64,000 bases of DNA, taken from NCBI GenBank assembly GCA_947168585.1, contig CAMVMK010000004.1, forward strand, positions 23,629 to 87,628, given 5' to 3'. A program made the position numbers and the translations under genes. This DNA comes from an uncultured Fretibacterium sp. GTDB lineage: Bacteria > Synergistota > Synergistia > Synergistales > Aminobacteriaceae. Each line of letters begins with the position of its first letter. The first letter of the stretch is position 1. Of the stretch, positions 51,366 to 60,327 are shown piece by piece. Below the pieces are notes generated by a model. That model did no database searches. It saw only the letters and a list, made by a program, of their open reading frames with translations, and was not told where the DNA came from.

Positions 51366-52832
51366 TTGAAGAAAAAATTTTTAAGAAATAAATTAATTTT
51401 AATTTTTATATTTTTATTTTTTACGCCCTGTCAGGCTCAAGCCGTAACTAAGGCTGAATTTATAGGCGGCTTGCTGAAGGCTCGAGGCATAGATTGGAGC
51501 GAAACTTCCGAATTTCAAAATAAAAGTCCCGTAGCTTTTATGCTTCGTTCAGGATTAATAACTGACGATGTTAAGGACGTTCAAAAAACTGTAACAAGAC
51601 GAGAGGCTCTCCGCTGGATAATTCAAAGTCTCGGACTTTCATTCGAGGCCGGAATTTTTTCGGATTATCCTACGGGCTTTGAAGACGATAAAAATTTAAC
51701 TTCGTTCGAGCGAGGATGCTTAGTTGTTGCTTCAAATATGAATCCCGTAATTTTCTCGAAAGCTAAAAATTTTAACGGCAAAAACGCTCTGAGTTCAAAA
51801 GAGTTTCAAGTTTTAATGTCGCGTGTTCAAGACGCAAGCCTGAATTTAACGCTCGATATGGTCAGAAATCCTCTTGAAGGCATGAAAATTTTTATTCACC
51901 GCGAAGGAGTTTTGACTGGCATCCCTAACTGGAGATTTTACGCTGATGGAATTAAAACGCGCCCGGCCGCTGATACTTTCAAAAATTCATTAAAATCTTC
52001 AGGAATTGCCTCAAACGTTTTCAGCTTTGAAGGAGCTTTTGGAGTCCGTACTGACAAGCTCGAAAATTATCACGAAATAAAAAAATTAATTTCAGTTGCA
52101 AAGGCGAGAGGCTTACAGTTTAGAATTTTGCCGTCATTCACGAATATAAAAACTGATATTGTCCCGAAATTTTGGGTTATTCTTAAAATAGATCCGACTT
52201 ACTGGAAAATCGAGCCGTTAATCTCAAAAAACAGCCCGAAAGATTTATTGACTCTTTCACAGCTTTCAAGACAGTACGGGGCAAAGGCTTCAATTAATGC
52301 AGGATTTTTCGCAACGACAACTCCCGGACACGGTTATCCTATAGGAGCATTAAAAATCAACGGAAATTTAATCAGCGAGGGCTACGACGGGCGGGGGTGT
52401 TTAGGCTGGAACGATGACGATGAGGCAGTCTTTCAGGTTGTCGCTAACTCCGAAGAAATTCACGAATGGAATGACATGGAAAATATTATTCAGGCCGGTC
52501 CGTTATTATTAGATGACGGTTTTGTCTCGGCAATTCCCGAAGATTTTAATAATTCTTTAACGGGCGTCAGGCATCCCCGTTCAGCTGTCGGAATTAACGC
52601 TGACGGCGATTGGGTTTTTGTTGCTGTTGACGGGCGCAACGGTCTTCACGCTTCGGGGGCGACTATTTCAGAACTTACGGAAATTTTGCGCTCTCAGGGA
52701 ATTATGTACGCCTTAAATCTTGACGGAGGCGGCTCGACTGAAATAATTATTAATGGAAAAATTTATAACTCTCCGTCTGACGCTCATGAAAGAAAAATCA
52801 GCTACGGACTCGGAGCTATAAAAAGGCAGTGA
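51366..52832 (+). CDS. exported phosphodiester glycosidase (NAGPA/DUF2233 family)
   Basis: A 488-residue exported protein. Signal peptide ~1-26. Residues ~27-150 resemble S-layer-homology-like modules (VTKAEFIGGLLKARGIDW, TRREALRWIIQSLGL), perhaps a wall- or envelope-binding region. The C-terminal domain (~270-488) is NAGPA: NAGFFATTTPGHGYPIGAL (~315-333), IIQAGPLLLDDG, GVRHPRSAVGI and NLDGGGSTEIIING. Such enzymes release N-acetylglucosamine from phosphodiesters. TTG at 51366 is chosen (GAGGA 9 nt upstream, signal follows). The stop TGA is in a repeat block. Confidence 0.83.
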   Translation: MKKKFLRNKLILIFIFLFFTPCQAQAVTKAEFIGGLLKARGIDWSETSEFQNKSPVAFMLRSGLITDDVKDVQKTVTRREALRWIIQSLGLSFEAGIFSDYPTGFEDDKNLTSFERGCLVVASNMNPVIFSKAKNFNGKNALSSKEFQVLMSRVQDASLNLTLDMVRNPLEGMKIFIHREGVLTGIPNWRFYADGIKTRPAADTFKNSLKSSGIASNVFSFEGAFGVRTDKLENYHEIKKLISVAKARGLQFRILPSFTNIKTDIVPKFWVILKIDPTYWKIEPLISKNSPKDLLTLSQLSRQYGAKASINAGFFATTTPGHGYPIGALKINGNLISEGYDGRGCLGWNDDDEAVFQVVANSEEIHEWNDMENIIQAGPLLLDDGFVSAIPEDFNNSLTGVRHPRSAVGINADGDWVFVAVDGRNGLHASGATISELTEILRSQGIMYALNLDGGGSTEIIINGKIYNSPSDAHERKISYGLGAIKRQ

Positions 52833-52898
52833 GGAGTTAGGAATTAGGAATGAGGAATTAGGAATGTTTTTTTGATTTCTCGTTCCTAATTATTTTTT
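52830..52898. repeat. heptad-repeat block with hairpin, between convergent genes
   Basis: TGAGGAGTTAGGAATTAGG and AATGAGGAATTAGGAAT lead into a hairpin, AATTAGGAA...TTCCTAATT, followed by ATTTTTTTA. It supplies the TGA stop of the NAGPA gene and encodes the last residues (RNEKSKKHS) and stop of the peptidase gene. Likely a bidirectional terminator. Confidence 0.75.
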
Positions 52899-54396
52899 TA
52901 ATGCAAATAACAAATAGACTAAAACTAAAACTTAAACTTAAACTTAAAAATGAAAAACCTGAATTACAGCCGCTGCCTGAAGAGGCTACAACATTTTCAT
53001 GTATTAACCATGTGCTTAATAATGCTTTGATTTCCGTGCTTAATTCTTCTTCCATGTTCTTTATTTTAATATTGTGAGCATCTTTTGAAGAAATAAATAC
53101 ATGAATATTTTTATTGTCAGTCTCAGGAAGTCTCATAAAATACCAAGGGTCAGAATCGCCGTAAATCATGATAACGTTGCTTGTATTTGTCTCTGTCCAT
53201 TCGAGCATTTTATTACGCATGGCAGGATTAAATTTGAAAGTGTCTAACTGTTCTTGAGTAAAACTTGACAGTGCAAGATAATTTTTTTCCGTTTCGGCAG
53301 TTAAAGCCAATGAAAGCCCGATTTTCGCTAACTCATCACGCAGAGGCTGTAAACGCAAACCGTAATTTCCATTTTCTGTAGCTGCTTGTATCAAATACGG
53401 TAAAAACCAATCTCCGTTAGCGGAGCCGTCGTCTTTAATTAAATTAAAAAGGCCGTCCAAAAATTTTTGATTTTCTTTAACGTCCGGTGTAGAAACATCA
53501 TCAACGCGCGGCGTGATTTTCATGACCTCATCAAACGAAGCAAAATTTTGCTCATACTGCCACACTCCAAAAACTAAATCTGTAACTTTTTCTTCAAAAT
53601 CCCGTGAGGGCGTTATAAGCGGATACTCGCTAAAATCTCCGGATACGAGAAGGGGCTGAAGATAATTGCGGTTTTTTATCGCTTCAACCTGAAAATCAAG
53701 CATTAAATCGCGGTATTCTTTTGCTTTTTCTTCGCCGTAACGTTCATTGCCGATTGTGGTATAAATTGCATTGAAAGCTCTTCCGTCATCTATTCCGTCG
53801 CAGAAAGGCGCAACATATGAGACATAAGCGTCTGCATCATTAGGGAAATAATAAGCAAAAACATTTGTAGCTTGTCCGCCCTTGCTCTTGCCGGTGAAGA
53901 CCCAGCGGCCTGAAAGAATTTCTTTTAACTGTTCGATTATGTTATGAAAATCATTCGAGGCGTTTTCGTCCGTTAAATATTCCCATAAGGCTGTGCTTTC
54001 GCTTGAAAGTCCTTCGGGTTTTGATTTTGAAAAGAAACGGTATTCAACATTAATATAATTTCCGTTGTAGATTTTAGAAATTTCGTGCTCGTCATCAGTT
54101 TCAATTTTATCTTCATAAAGTTCATAGCCGCCGACGTTAAATACATTGACATTATCATAACCCTTGAAGCCTATTTCAACGCGCTGTGTAAAAGTTCCTA
54201 AATCAGGATTGTTCCAGTTGATATATTGAGTGAATGTTACGATATATTTTTCAGCAAAAGGCTTGGAATCTCCGCTCTGCACTATATCATCAACGGAAAC
54301 AACGCCGTTGAGTTTCAATAAATCATCTTTGAATGAGGCTGCTGACGTTCCACAAAAAGATAAAAGTAAAAATAACGATAAAAAAATTTTTTTCAT
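52858..54396 (-). CDS. S37-type secreted tripeptidyl aminopeptidase with Synergist-CTERM-like tail
   Basis: An exported serine peptidase, 512 residues from ATG 54396 (signal peptide MKKIFLSLFLLLSFCGTSAA). Family blocks: WVFTGKSKGGQATNVFAYYF (~164-183), with nucleophile Ser in GKSKGG; IMIYGDSDPWYFMRLPETDN (~427-446) with Asp; SSKDAHN with His. The C-terminus has SGSGCNSGFSF followed by a hydrophobic run and basic residues, the layout of the Synergist-CTERM envelope-sorting signal. An earlier ATG at 54414, within the upstream gene, is possible. The final basic residues come from a repeat block. Confidence 0.83.
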   Translation of the reverse strand: MKKIFLSLFLLLSFCGTSAASFKDDLLKLNGVVSVDDIVQSGDSKPFAEKYIVTFTQYINWNNPDLGTFTQRVEIGFKGYDNVNVFNVGGYELYEDKIETDDEHEISKIYNGNYINVEYRFFSKSKPEGLSSESTALWEYLTDENASNDFHNIIEQLKEILSGRWVFTGKSKGGQATNVFAYYFPNDADAYVSYVAPFCDGIDDGRAFNAIYTTIGNERYGEEKAKEYRDLMLDFQVEAIKNRNYLQPLLVSGDFSEYPLITPSRDFEEKVTDLVFGVWQYEQNFASFDEVMKITPRVDDVSTPDVKENQKFLDGLFNLIKDDGSANGDWFLPYLIQAATENGNYGLRLQPLRDELAKIGLSLALTAETEKNYLALSSFTQEQLDTFKFNPAMRNKMLEWTETNTSNVIMIYGDSDPWYFMRLPETDNKNIHVFISSKDAHNIKIKNMEEELSTEIKALLSTWLIHENVVASSGSGCNSGFSFLSLSLSFSFSLFVICIKKIIRNEKSKKHS

Positions 54397-54403
54397 AATA
54401 AAC

Positions 54404-54883
54404 TTAATTGTCATTCAGCGAAAGTTTTATTTTTACGCCGGACTTGTTCAAAATATTTTCTAATTCGCTTTGAGTTTTGCCTGTGAGTTTTCCGAGTCTC
54501 GTGTAAGACCATGAATTAGAGCCGTAAAAAATTACAATTTGATTTCCGTTATAAAGCATAATATCGCCGGGCTGTGTTGTAATTTCGCTGTTATTTGTCG
54601 TGAGGCTGTATCCTAAACTGCCGACCTGCTCAAAACCGCCGTATTGAGTTGCATTGATAACAAGGTCTTTATCGCGCAAAATTTTTTTAAGTTCCCGTGT
54701 TGCGTTATTATCCTGCCAAGTTACGGACATTAAAACGTCATCAATTCTAAGACGGATATTTTTCGCTAAAATTTCAGAGTCTGAATCATAATCGTCTGAT
54801 GAGCCGAAATTAACACCGGCACCGCACCCTCCGACAGTGAATAAAATAAAAATTAATGATAATAAAACTGCAAAATTTTTCAT
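54404..54883 (-). CDS. lipoprotein with cyclophilin-like domain
   Basis: A 159-residue lipoprotein: lipobox VGGC with Cys ~20 follows the signal. After a Ser/Asp linker, residues ~40-155 resemble the cyclophilin-like fold of the 'cyclophilin-like' bacterial family: IRLRIDDVLMSVTWQDNNAT, LGYSLTTNNSEITTQPGDIM (~92-111), LYNGNQIVIFYGSNSWSYT (~112-130), RLGKLTG. No catalytic residue of prolyl isomerases can be assigned. It lies 7 nt before the peptidase start at 54396, so the two form an envelope-targeted operon. Confidence 0.75.
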   Translation of the reverse strand: MKNFAVLLSLIFILFTVGGCGAGVNFGSSDDYDSDSEILAKNIRLRIDDVLMSVTWQDNNATRELKKILRDKDLVINATQYGGFEQVGSLGYSLTTNNSEITTQPGDIMLYNGNQIVIFYGSNSWSYTRLGKLTGKTQSELENILNKSGVKIKLSLNDN

Positions 54884-55056
54884 GAATTAATCCCGCTCCC
54901 TTAAAAATTTTTTCAGAATTATAACATTTTGAAATTGCGTTAAATAAAAAAAATGATAAAATACTCCTTTAATAATTTTATAAATGCCCATTTTAAGCAA
55001 AAAAAATTTAATTTAATTTATATATTGCAAACAAGAAGAGAAAGGAGAGAATAAAA

Positions 55057-56490
55057 TTGTTTGCCCGGTTGGTTTATTATCTTAACGCAGGAGCTGCGGC
55101 AAGCGGCGGAATTTTAACGGTTGCTTTAATGCTGCTTTTCGGTTTCGGATTAACTCGAATAACGAAGCTCTTGAAACTTCCCAACGTTACAGCTTACATA
55201 CTCACTGGAATTTTAATCGGACCTTACTGCTTAAATCTTGTGCCGGATTTCGTAGCTACAAACACTGCTTTCCTTCCGAACATCGCGCTCGCTTTCATAG
55301 CTTTCAGCACGGGGCAGTTTTTCAGATTGAACGCCTTAAAAGGCAACGGCATGAAAGTTTTAATAATAACAGTGCTTGAGGCTTGTGTAGCTTCAATTTT
55401 TGTTTTTATAGCAGCGTTTTATATTTTGAAATTGGATTTAGCATTCTCGACAGTCTTAGCGGCTTTAGCTTCGGCGACTGCTCCGGCCTCGACTATGATG
55501 ACGATAAGACAGACAGGGGCTCACGGTGATTTTGTAAATACTTTGCTTCAAGTTGTTGCTCTTGATGATGTTGTAGGATTGATAGCTTACAGCATTGCAA
55601 TTTCAATAGCTCTTGCAAGCGAGGCATCGGGCGCAGGCTTCGAGTTAAAAAATATAATTTCGCCGATATTAATAAATTTCGTGAGCGTAATAATCGGAGC
55701 TTTTTCCGGCGTTTTCATGAAAATGCTTCTGCCTCCTAAACGTTCGACAGATAATAGATTAATAATTTCAGTTGCTGTTTTATTCGGTTTCTGCGGGATC
55801 TGCGAGATGATGGGGGTATCGCCTCTGCTCGGCTGTATGTTTATGTCTACGGTTTATATAAATATTACGGACGATGATAAATTATTCAAACAGTTAAATT
55901 ATTTCAGCCCTCCGATTTTGCTTTTATTTTTTGTCCGTTCGGGAGTAATGTTTGAACTCGGCTCATTAATCGGCGGAGATAATTTATTAACGCTCGGCGT
56001 TGTGTATTTTTTAGTGAGAATTTTAGGAAAATACGCCGGAGCTTTTTTAGGCTGCTTAATTACACGCAAAAATAAATTAGTTAGAAATTATTTAGGACTT
56101 GCTTTAATTCCTCAGGCCGGAGTTGCTATAGGACTTGCTGAATTAGGCGCGAGGACTTTGGGCGGCACGACAGGCAGTACTCTTAGAACTGTTATTCTTG
56201 CTTCGAGCGTTTTATATGAATTAATCGGCCCGGCGTGCGCTAAATTGTCATTGGCTTTGTCTCATTCTTACGACAAAAATTTGAAAGAAGAAAAGCCTTT
56301 GACCTCTCAAGAAGAAGATAAAATCATCGTTAATCTTTTAATAGAAAGAATACGGGAAATTCAGCGCGAACTCCCTGCTCACGAAAAACATTCGCAAACA
56401 GTCCCTGTTGAAATTAATAATACTAACCGGAATATGCAAGGAATGATTAACCGTCAGCATTTGCACTCGAATAACGCGAATTACCGTTAA
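55057..56490 (+). CDS. Kef/CPA2-type cation/proton antiporter
   Basis: A 477-residue membrane protein of the CPA2 monovalent cation:proton antiporter superfamily. About 12 helices; LKLPNVTAYILTGILIGPYC (~39-58) is the first conserved block, ALASATAPASTMMTIRQTGA (~137-156) the unwound helix and VVALDDVVGLIAYSIAISIA (~167-186) with the Asp-Asp transport site. C-terminal residues ~400-477 form a cytoplasmic tail with no NAD-binding domain. Start is TTG with AAAGGAGA upstream. Probably exchanges Na+ or K+ for H+. Confidence 0.9.
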   Translation: MFARLVYYLNAGAAASGGILTVALMLLFGFGLTRITKLLKLPNVTAYILTGILIGPYCLNLVPDFVATNTAFLPNIALAFIAFSTGQFFRLNALKGNGMKVLIITVLEACVASIFVFIAAFYILKLDLAFSTVLAALASATAPASTMMTIRQTGAHGDFVNTLLQVVALDDVVGLIAYSIAISIALASEASGAGFELKNIISPILINFVSVIIGAFSGVFMKMLLPPKRSTDNRLIISVAVLFGFCGICEMMGVSPLLGCMFMSTVYINITDDDKLFKQLNYFSPPILLLFFVRSGVMFELGSLIGGDNLLTLGVVYFLVRILGKYAGAFLGCLITRKNKLVRNYLGLALIPQAGVAIGLAELGARTLGGTTGSTLRTVILASSVLYELIGPACAKLSLALSHSYDKNLKEEKPLTSQEEDKIIVNLLIERIREIQRELPAHEKHSQTVPVEINNTNRNMQGMINRQHLHSNNANYR

Positions 56491-56538
56491 AAATTATATA
56501 ATTTTTCTAAAAATTTTTTCAGGAGTTGAAAATATAAA

Positions 56539-57798
56539 ATGAATCTTAAAAAAGATATGCTCGAAATTATTGATAATTCAATTAAAGCAGTTTTGCCCGA
56601 GTCAGCCGTAAAAGAGGCTCTCAAACGTCCCGACTTTCAAGCGCGATTAAATAACGGCGGGCGTTTAATTGTCGCGTCAATAGGCAAAGCAGCGTGGAGA
56701 ATGGCTAAGGCTGCGGGCGATATTTTAGGAGCAAATATTTCCGGTGCAGTCGTTACTAAATATGAACACTCAATGGGCGAAATTAAGGGACTCGAAATTT
56801 TTGAAGCCGGACACCCTGTTCTTGACGAAAATACTTTGAAGGGCACTAAGGCTCTTCTTGAACACGTCAAAAATCTCAGCGAAAAAGACACGGTTTTATT
56901 TTTAGTTTCCGGCGGCGGTTCGGCATTATTTGAACTTCCTTCTGAAGGCGTAACTCTTGAGGACATGAAAGACATCACGAGTCAATTACTTTCATGCGGT
57001 GCTGATATTGTCGAGATTAACACGATAAGAAAACATTTATCGGGCGTCAAAGGCGGAAGATTTGCACAGCTTTGCTCACCGGCTCATGTTTTCATGGTAG
57101 TTTTATCTGACGTTTTAGGCGACAGACTTGACAGCATTGCATCCGGTCCGGCTTGGCCTGACGATTCAACGAGTGAAGAGGCTCTTGCTATCGTTAAAAA
57201 ATATTCTCTCAAAATAAAACCCGAACTATTAAAAATTTTAGCCTGCGAAACTCCTAAAAAATTAGAAAACGTTACGGCAGTCATAACCGGAAGCGTTACG
57301 GCATTATGCGAAGCGGCCTGCGAAATTGCGAAATCAAAAGGCTATAATCCCTTAGTTTTGACTACGACAATGACATGCGAAGCCCGTGAAGGAGGTTCGT
57401 TAATGGCCTCGATAGCGCGTGAAGTTTTGACTTCGGGACGGCCTGTTAAAACTCCTTGCGCTATTATCGTCGGCGGTGAAACAGTCGTTCATTTAACAGG
57501 ACACGGGAAAGGCGGACGAAATCAGGAATTTGCTTTAGCAGCAGCGGCAGGAATATCCGGGCTTGATAATGTTGTCATAGCTTCATTAGGTTCAGACGGA
57601 ACTGACGGTCCTACAGACGCGGCCGGAGGAATTGTAGACGGAAGGACCGAAGAAATTTTGAAGGAAAAGAAAATTAATATTTCTGAAGTTCTTAAAGAAA
57701 ATGACGCTTACAACGCTTTGAAAGCTGCAGATGCTCTTTTAATGACCGGGCCGACCGGTACAAACGTCAATGATGTTGCATTAGCGTTAATAGGTTAA
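56539..57798 (+). CDS. glycerate 2-kinase (MOFRL/GckA type)
   Basis: Phosphorylates D-glycerate to 2-phosphoglycerate with ATP. The 419 residues show the N-terminal DUF4147 domain (ASIGKAAWRMAKAAGDILG, ~46-64; LVSGGGSALFELP, ~122-134; NTIRKHLSGVKGGRFAQL) and the MOFRL domain (VGGETVVHLTGHGKGGRNQE, ~313-332; SLGSDGTDGPTDAAGGIVD). It fits degradation of glycerate or serine. The gene overlaps the recF gene by 32 bp tail to tail. AGGAG lies 12 nt before the ATG. Confidence 0.9.
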   Translation: MNLKKDMLEIIDNSIKAVLPESAVKEALKRPDFQARLNNGGRLIVASIGKAAWRMAKAAGDILGANISGAVVTKYEHSMGEIKGLEIFEAGHPVLDENTLKGTKALLEHVKNLSEKDTVLFLVSGGGSALFELPSEGVTLEDMKDITSQLLSCGADIVEINTIRKHLSGVKGGRFAQLCSPAHVFMVVLSDVLGDRLDSIASGPAWPDDSTSEEALAIVKKYSLKIKPELLKILACETPKKLENVTAVITGSVTALCEAACEIAKSKGYNPLVLTTTMTCEAREGGSLMASIAREVLTSGRPVKTPCAIIVGGETVVHLTGHGKGGRNQEFALAAAAGISGLDNVVIASLGSDGTDGPTDAAGGIVDGRTEEILKEKKINISEVLKENDAYNALKAADALLMTGPTGTNVNDVALALIG

Positions 57799-58804
57799 TA
57801 TTTTTATCGATATTTTCAAATGGATTTTCAGGGGCTGTGATAAATGACTGCCAGCCTGTTTCAAGCAATTTTCGGCATGTCCATTCACGCCCTTCGGAGT
57901 CTAATTCGGCAGTCAAGTCATCGAATAATAAAATCGGGCTTCTCCTTAATCTAAGTTTTATTAATTTCCCGGCGTTAATTATTAAATGCAGAATTAATCT
58001 CCGTTTCTGTCCGCGACTTAATGCTTCAGAAGCAGGCTTTCCAATATCGCGCAAAGTTATAGAAAGTTCCTCATAATTAGGCCCCGTTAAAGGTCTGAAT
58101 GCTGCGCTTTCACGAGCTAAATATTTTTTATCTTTTAGAATATTTTTCAAAAATCTTTCGCCGTTAGTTTCTAAGACGGGCAAAAATTCTAAATTAAAAT
58201 TATTTTGATTTAATATAGTTTTTAAGAGCCCCGTAACTTCGCGCCGTCTGTCCATAATCCAGCCGCCTAACTCGCAAAAAAGTTTTGACGTAGGTTCGGG
58301 TGATTTTTCCTGACGCAATAAAGCAGTCCTTGAACGCATTACGTATTTGAAATCAGAAAGTTTTTTAGCGTAAGGAGCAAATAAAAGCGAGCAAAGTCTA
58401 TCTATAAATAAACGCCGTATAGCAGGAGCACCGTCAATTAAATTCACTCCGCCGGTCAAAAAAATTATTGAAGGAACAGCGAGCCTTAAATCCGTAAACG
58501 AAATAGTTTTTTCGTTAATTCTTAAAGCTATTCGCGATGAAATTGAAGCAGAGACGCTGAATTTTTCTTCGCCCGAAAACGAGCCGTACACTAAAGCCCG
58601 TGAAGCGGGATTATTCCATGAAATTAAATTTTGAGTTTGAGTGAAAGATCCCCAGCCGCAAAGAACGCTCAAAGATTCAAGCAAATTAGTTTTTCCGCTG
58701 CCGTTATGACCGAGTATCAAATTAATGCCCGGACTCCATTGAACTTTGAACTCCGGGCCGCTGAAATTTCTAAAATTTTTTATGACGCTGTAATTAAAAA
58801 TCAC
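57767..58804 (-). CDS. recF: DNA replication and repair protein RecF
   Basis: SMC-like ATPase that loads RecA at gapped DNA. 345 residues. Walker A GHNGSGKTNLLESL (~34-47), INLIDGAPAIRRLFIDRL (~118-135) and the ABC-type signature LSRGQKRRLILHLIINAGKL (~271-290), Walker B ILLFDDLTAELD (~301-312). The start overlaps the dnaN stop by 4 nt, the usual dnaN-recF arrangement, but dnaA is not in the window. It overlaps the glycerate kinase by 32 bp, in antisense. Confidence 0.93.
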   Translation of the reverse strand: MIFNYSVIKNFRNFSGPEFKVQWSPGINLILGHNGSGKTNLLESLSVLCGWGSFTQTQNLISWNNPASRALVYGSFSGEEKFSVSASISSRIALRINEKTISFTDLRLAVPSIIFLTGGVNLIDGAPAIRRLFIDRLCSLLFAPYAKKLSDFKYVMRSRTALLRQEKSPEPTSKLFCELGGWIMDRRREVTGLLKTILNQNNFNLEFLPVLETNGERFLKNILKDKKYLARESAAFRPLTGPNYEELSITLRDIGKPASEALSRGQKRRLILHLIINAGKLIKLRLRRSPILLFDDLTAELDSEGREWTCRKLLETGWQSFITAPENPFENIDKNINLLTLMQHH

Positions 58805-60078
58805 TGTTGATTATTTTCTTCTTGATTTTCGCTTTGAATTTCTTCATAGTCCATCGGAGTACCGGCTTCCGAAGCTTCTTCAGGCGCGTAATTAATATTT
58901 TCAAATTCGCCCATTTCCGTTTCTGCGATTTTATCCTGCGGGCTTAATCTTGCAGGCATGAGCATATAAAGAAAATCATCGCTGTTGCTTCTCTTCATTC
59001 GGGTTTGGCTTTCATCGCCGCTGAACTCGATTTTAATGTCGCCGTTTCCGAGAATTTTCAAGCCGTCCATGAAATAACCGACATTAAAGCCGACCTGTAA
59101 AAATTTGCCCTCGATTTCGGCGTTCATGGCCTCGCTTGCTGTACCGCGTTCGGGAGCTCTGGCTGTGATTTTTAATTCGCCCTTTTCAGGACTTAATGTC
59201 ATTGACATAACATGAGCCGGAATTGCGCGTGCAATAATGTCAATTCTTTCAAGAACGGGAATTAAATCTTCCGTTTTGATTTTCATAGAAGTTTCTACGA
59301 CATCATTCAAAATTCTTTCATAGACCGGGAAATTTGCATCGATGAGTCTTATAGAAAATTCTACGCCCTCAAGATTAAACCAGACTGTTGAATCGTCGGC
59401 TAAAATATTCACGAGTTTATCGGGATAGCTTGAGCCTAAAGTTTTGCCTAAATCTTTGAAAGCCTGAGCGGGCATGATTAAATCATCTTTATCTTGTCCT
59501 TTTGCGTTGTTAATACTATCGCACAGTGATTTTGCGAGCGCGAGTCTTTTTCCGTCAGTCGAAACAATCTGCACGAGGCCTTCTTTAGCTCTTAAAAGAC
59601 ACGCTCCGATATATTTCGGGAAATCTGTAGGCATAGAAGCTGCCGAACCGCCTTCCGCGATTAATGTTGAAAGTTCGCCGGCATTAAAATTAAAAATTTT
59701 TTCTGCTCCTGAACTTTCCGGAAGATTCGGGAACATTTCTGCGGAAATTATAGCGAATCTCGTTTTGCTTTTGCCTGCACCTAAAAAACCTCTCTCGGAA
59801 TTTATTTCTAAAAGTAAATTTTCAGACGCTGATTTTTTAATCATGCTCCCTAAAATCGCGGCAGGAACAACAGCAACGCCAGGTTCACGGACTTCAACGC
59901 CCTCAGCTTTGCAGCGCACGGAAGTTTTAAGGTCTGTAGCCTCAAGAGTTACATTACCGTCTTCAGAAGCTCTGATAAAAATTCCTGAAAGAGATTCTTT
60001 AGATGATTTCGGGTCGATATATTTTTCAGCGACCTGCCAAGCCTTAAGGAAATTTTGACGCTCTAATTCTAATTTCAT
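58801..60078 (-). CDS. dnaN: DNA polymerase III sliding clamp beta
   Basis: Ring-shaped processivity clamp. 425 residues, about 50 more than usual. Three clamp domains can be traced, with FLKAWQVAEKYIDPKSSKES (~9-28), ASMPTDFPKY, STDGKRLALAKS (~170-181) and the C-terminal LYMLMPARL at ~375, where clamps normally end. The extra C-terminal tail (~380-425) is acidic and rich in Glu, Asn, Gln: EMGEFENINYAPEEASEAG and onward. Coupled to recF by an ATGA-type overlap. No DnaA boxes are seen upstream, so this is probably not the replication origin. Confidence 0.93.
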   Translation of the reverse strand: MKLELERQNFLKAWQVAEKYIDPKSSKESLSGIFIRASEDGNVTLEATDLKTSVRCKAEGVEVREPGVAVVPAAILGSMIKKSASENLLLEINSERGFLGAGKSKTRFAIISAEMFPNLPESSGAEKIFNFNAGELSTLIAEGGSAASMPTDFPKYIGACLLRAKEGLVQIVSTDGKRLALAKSLCDSINNAKGQDKDDLIMPAQAFKDLGKTLGSSYPDKLVNILADDSTVWFNLEGVEFSIRLIDANFPVYERILNDVVETSMKIKTEDLIPVLERIDIIARAIPAHVMSMTLSPEKGELKITARAPERGTASEAMNAEIEGKFLQVGFNVGYFMDGLKILGNGDIKIEFSGDESQTRMKRSNSDDFLYMLMPARLSPQDKIAETEMGEFENINYAPEEASEAGTPMDYEEIQSENQEENNQQ

Positions 60079-60224
60079 TGAGAAAAATTCATTCCTTTCA
60101 CATTTTTAAGATAATAAAAAATTCTTTTCAGCTAATTATAGCAACTTAAAATAATAAAAAAATTTTCATTTTCTGTGATATAATTTTTTCATAAAAAATT
60201 CTCGAACGAGTCGGGAATTTATTT

Positions 60225-60248
60225 TTTTCAACTACATTTTCAACTACA
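60225..60248. repeat. two-copy 12-bp tandem repeat (site 3)
   Basis: TTTTCAACTACA occurs twice in direct succession, then AAAATCTTAATTTTAATTCG. The flank almost matches that at 36643. It lies in the dnaN-rluD gap; no other feature is visible there apart from AT-rich sequence. Confidence 0.8.
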
Positions 60249-60327
60249 AAAATCTTAATTTTAATTCGCCGCCGTAAACTCTCGCAGAAAAATTTTTTAT
60301 AATAAAAAATCGCAGAATTCCGCAGGC

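Noticed and set aside
58801..60327. Replication origin next to dnaN-recF
   Set aside because: No dnaA gene lies nearby and no DnaA-box-like TTATCCACA is visible in the AT-rich flank; only the 12-bp pair is present.
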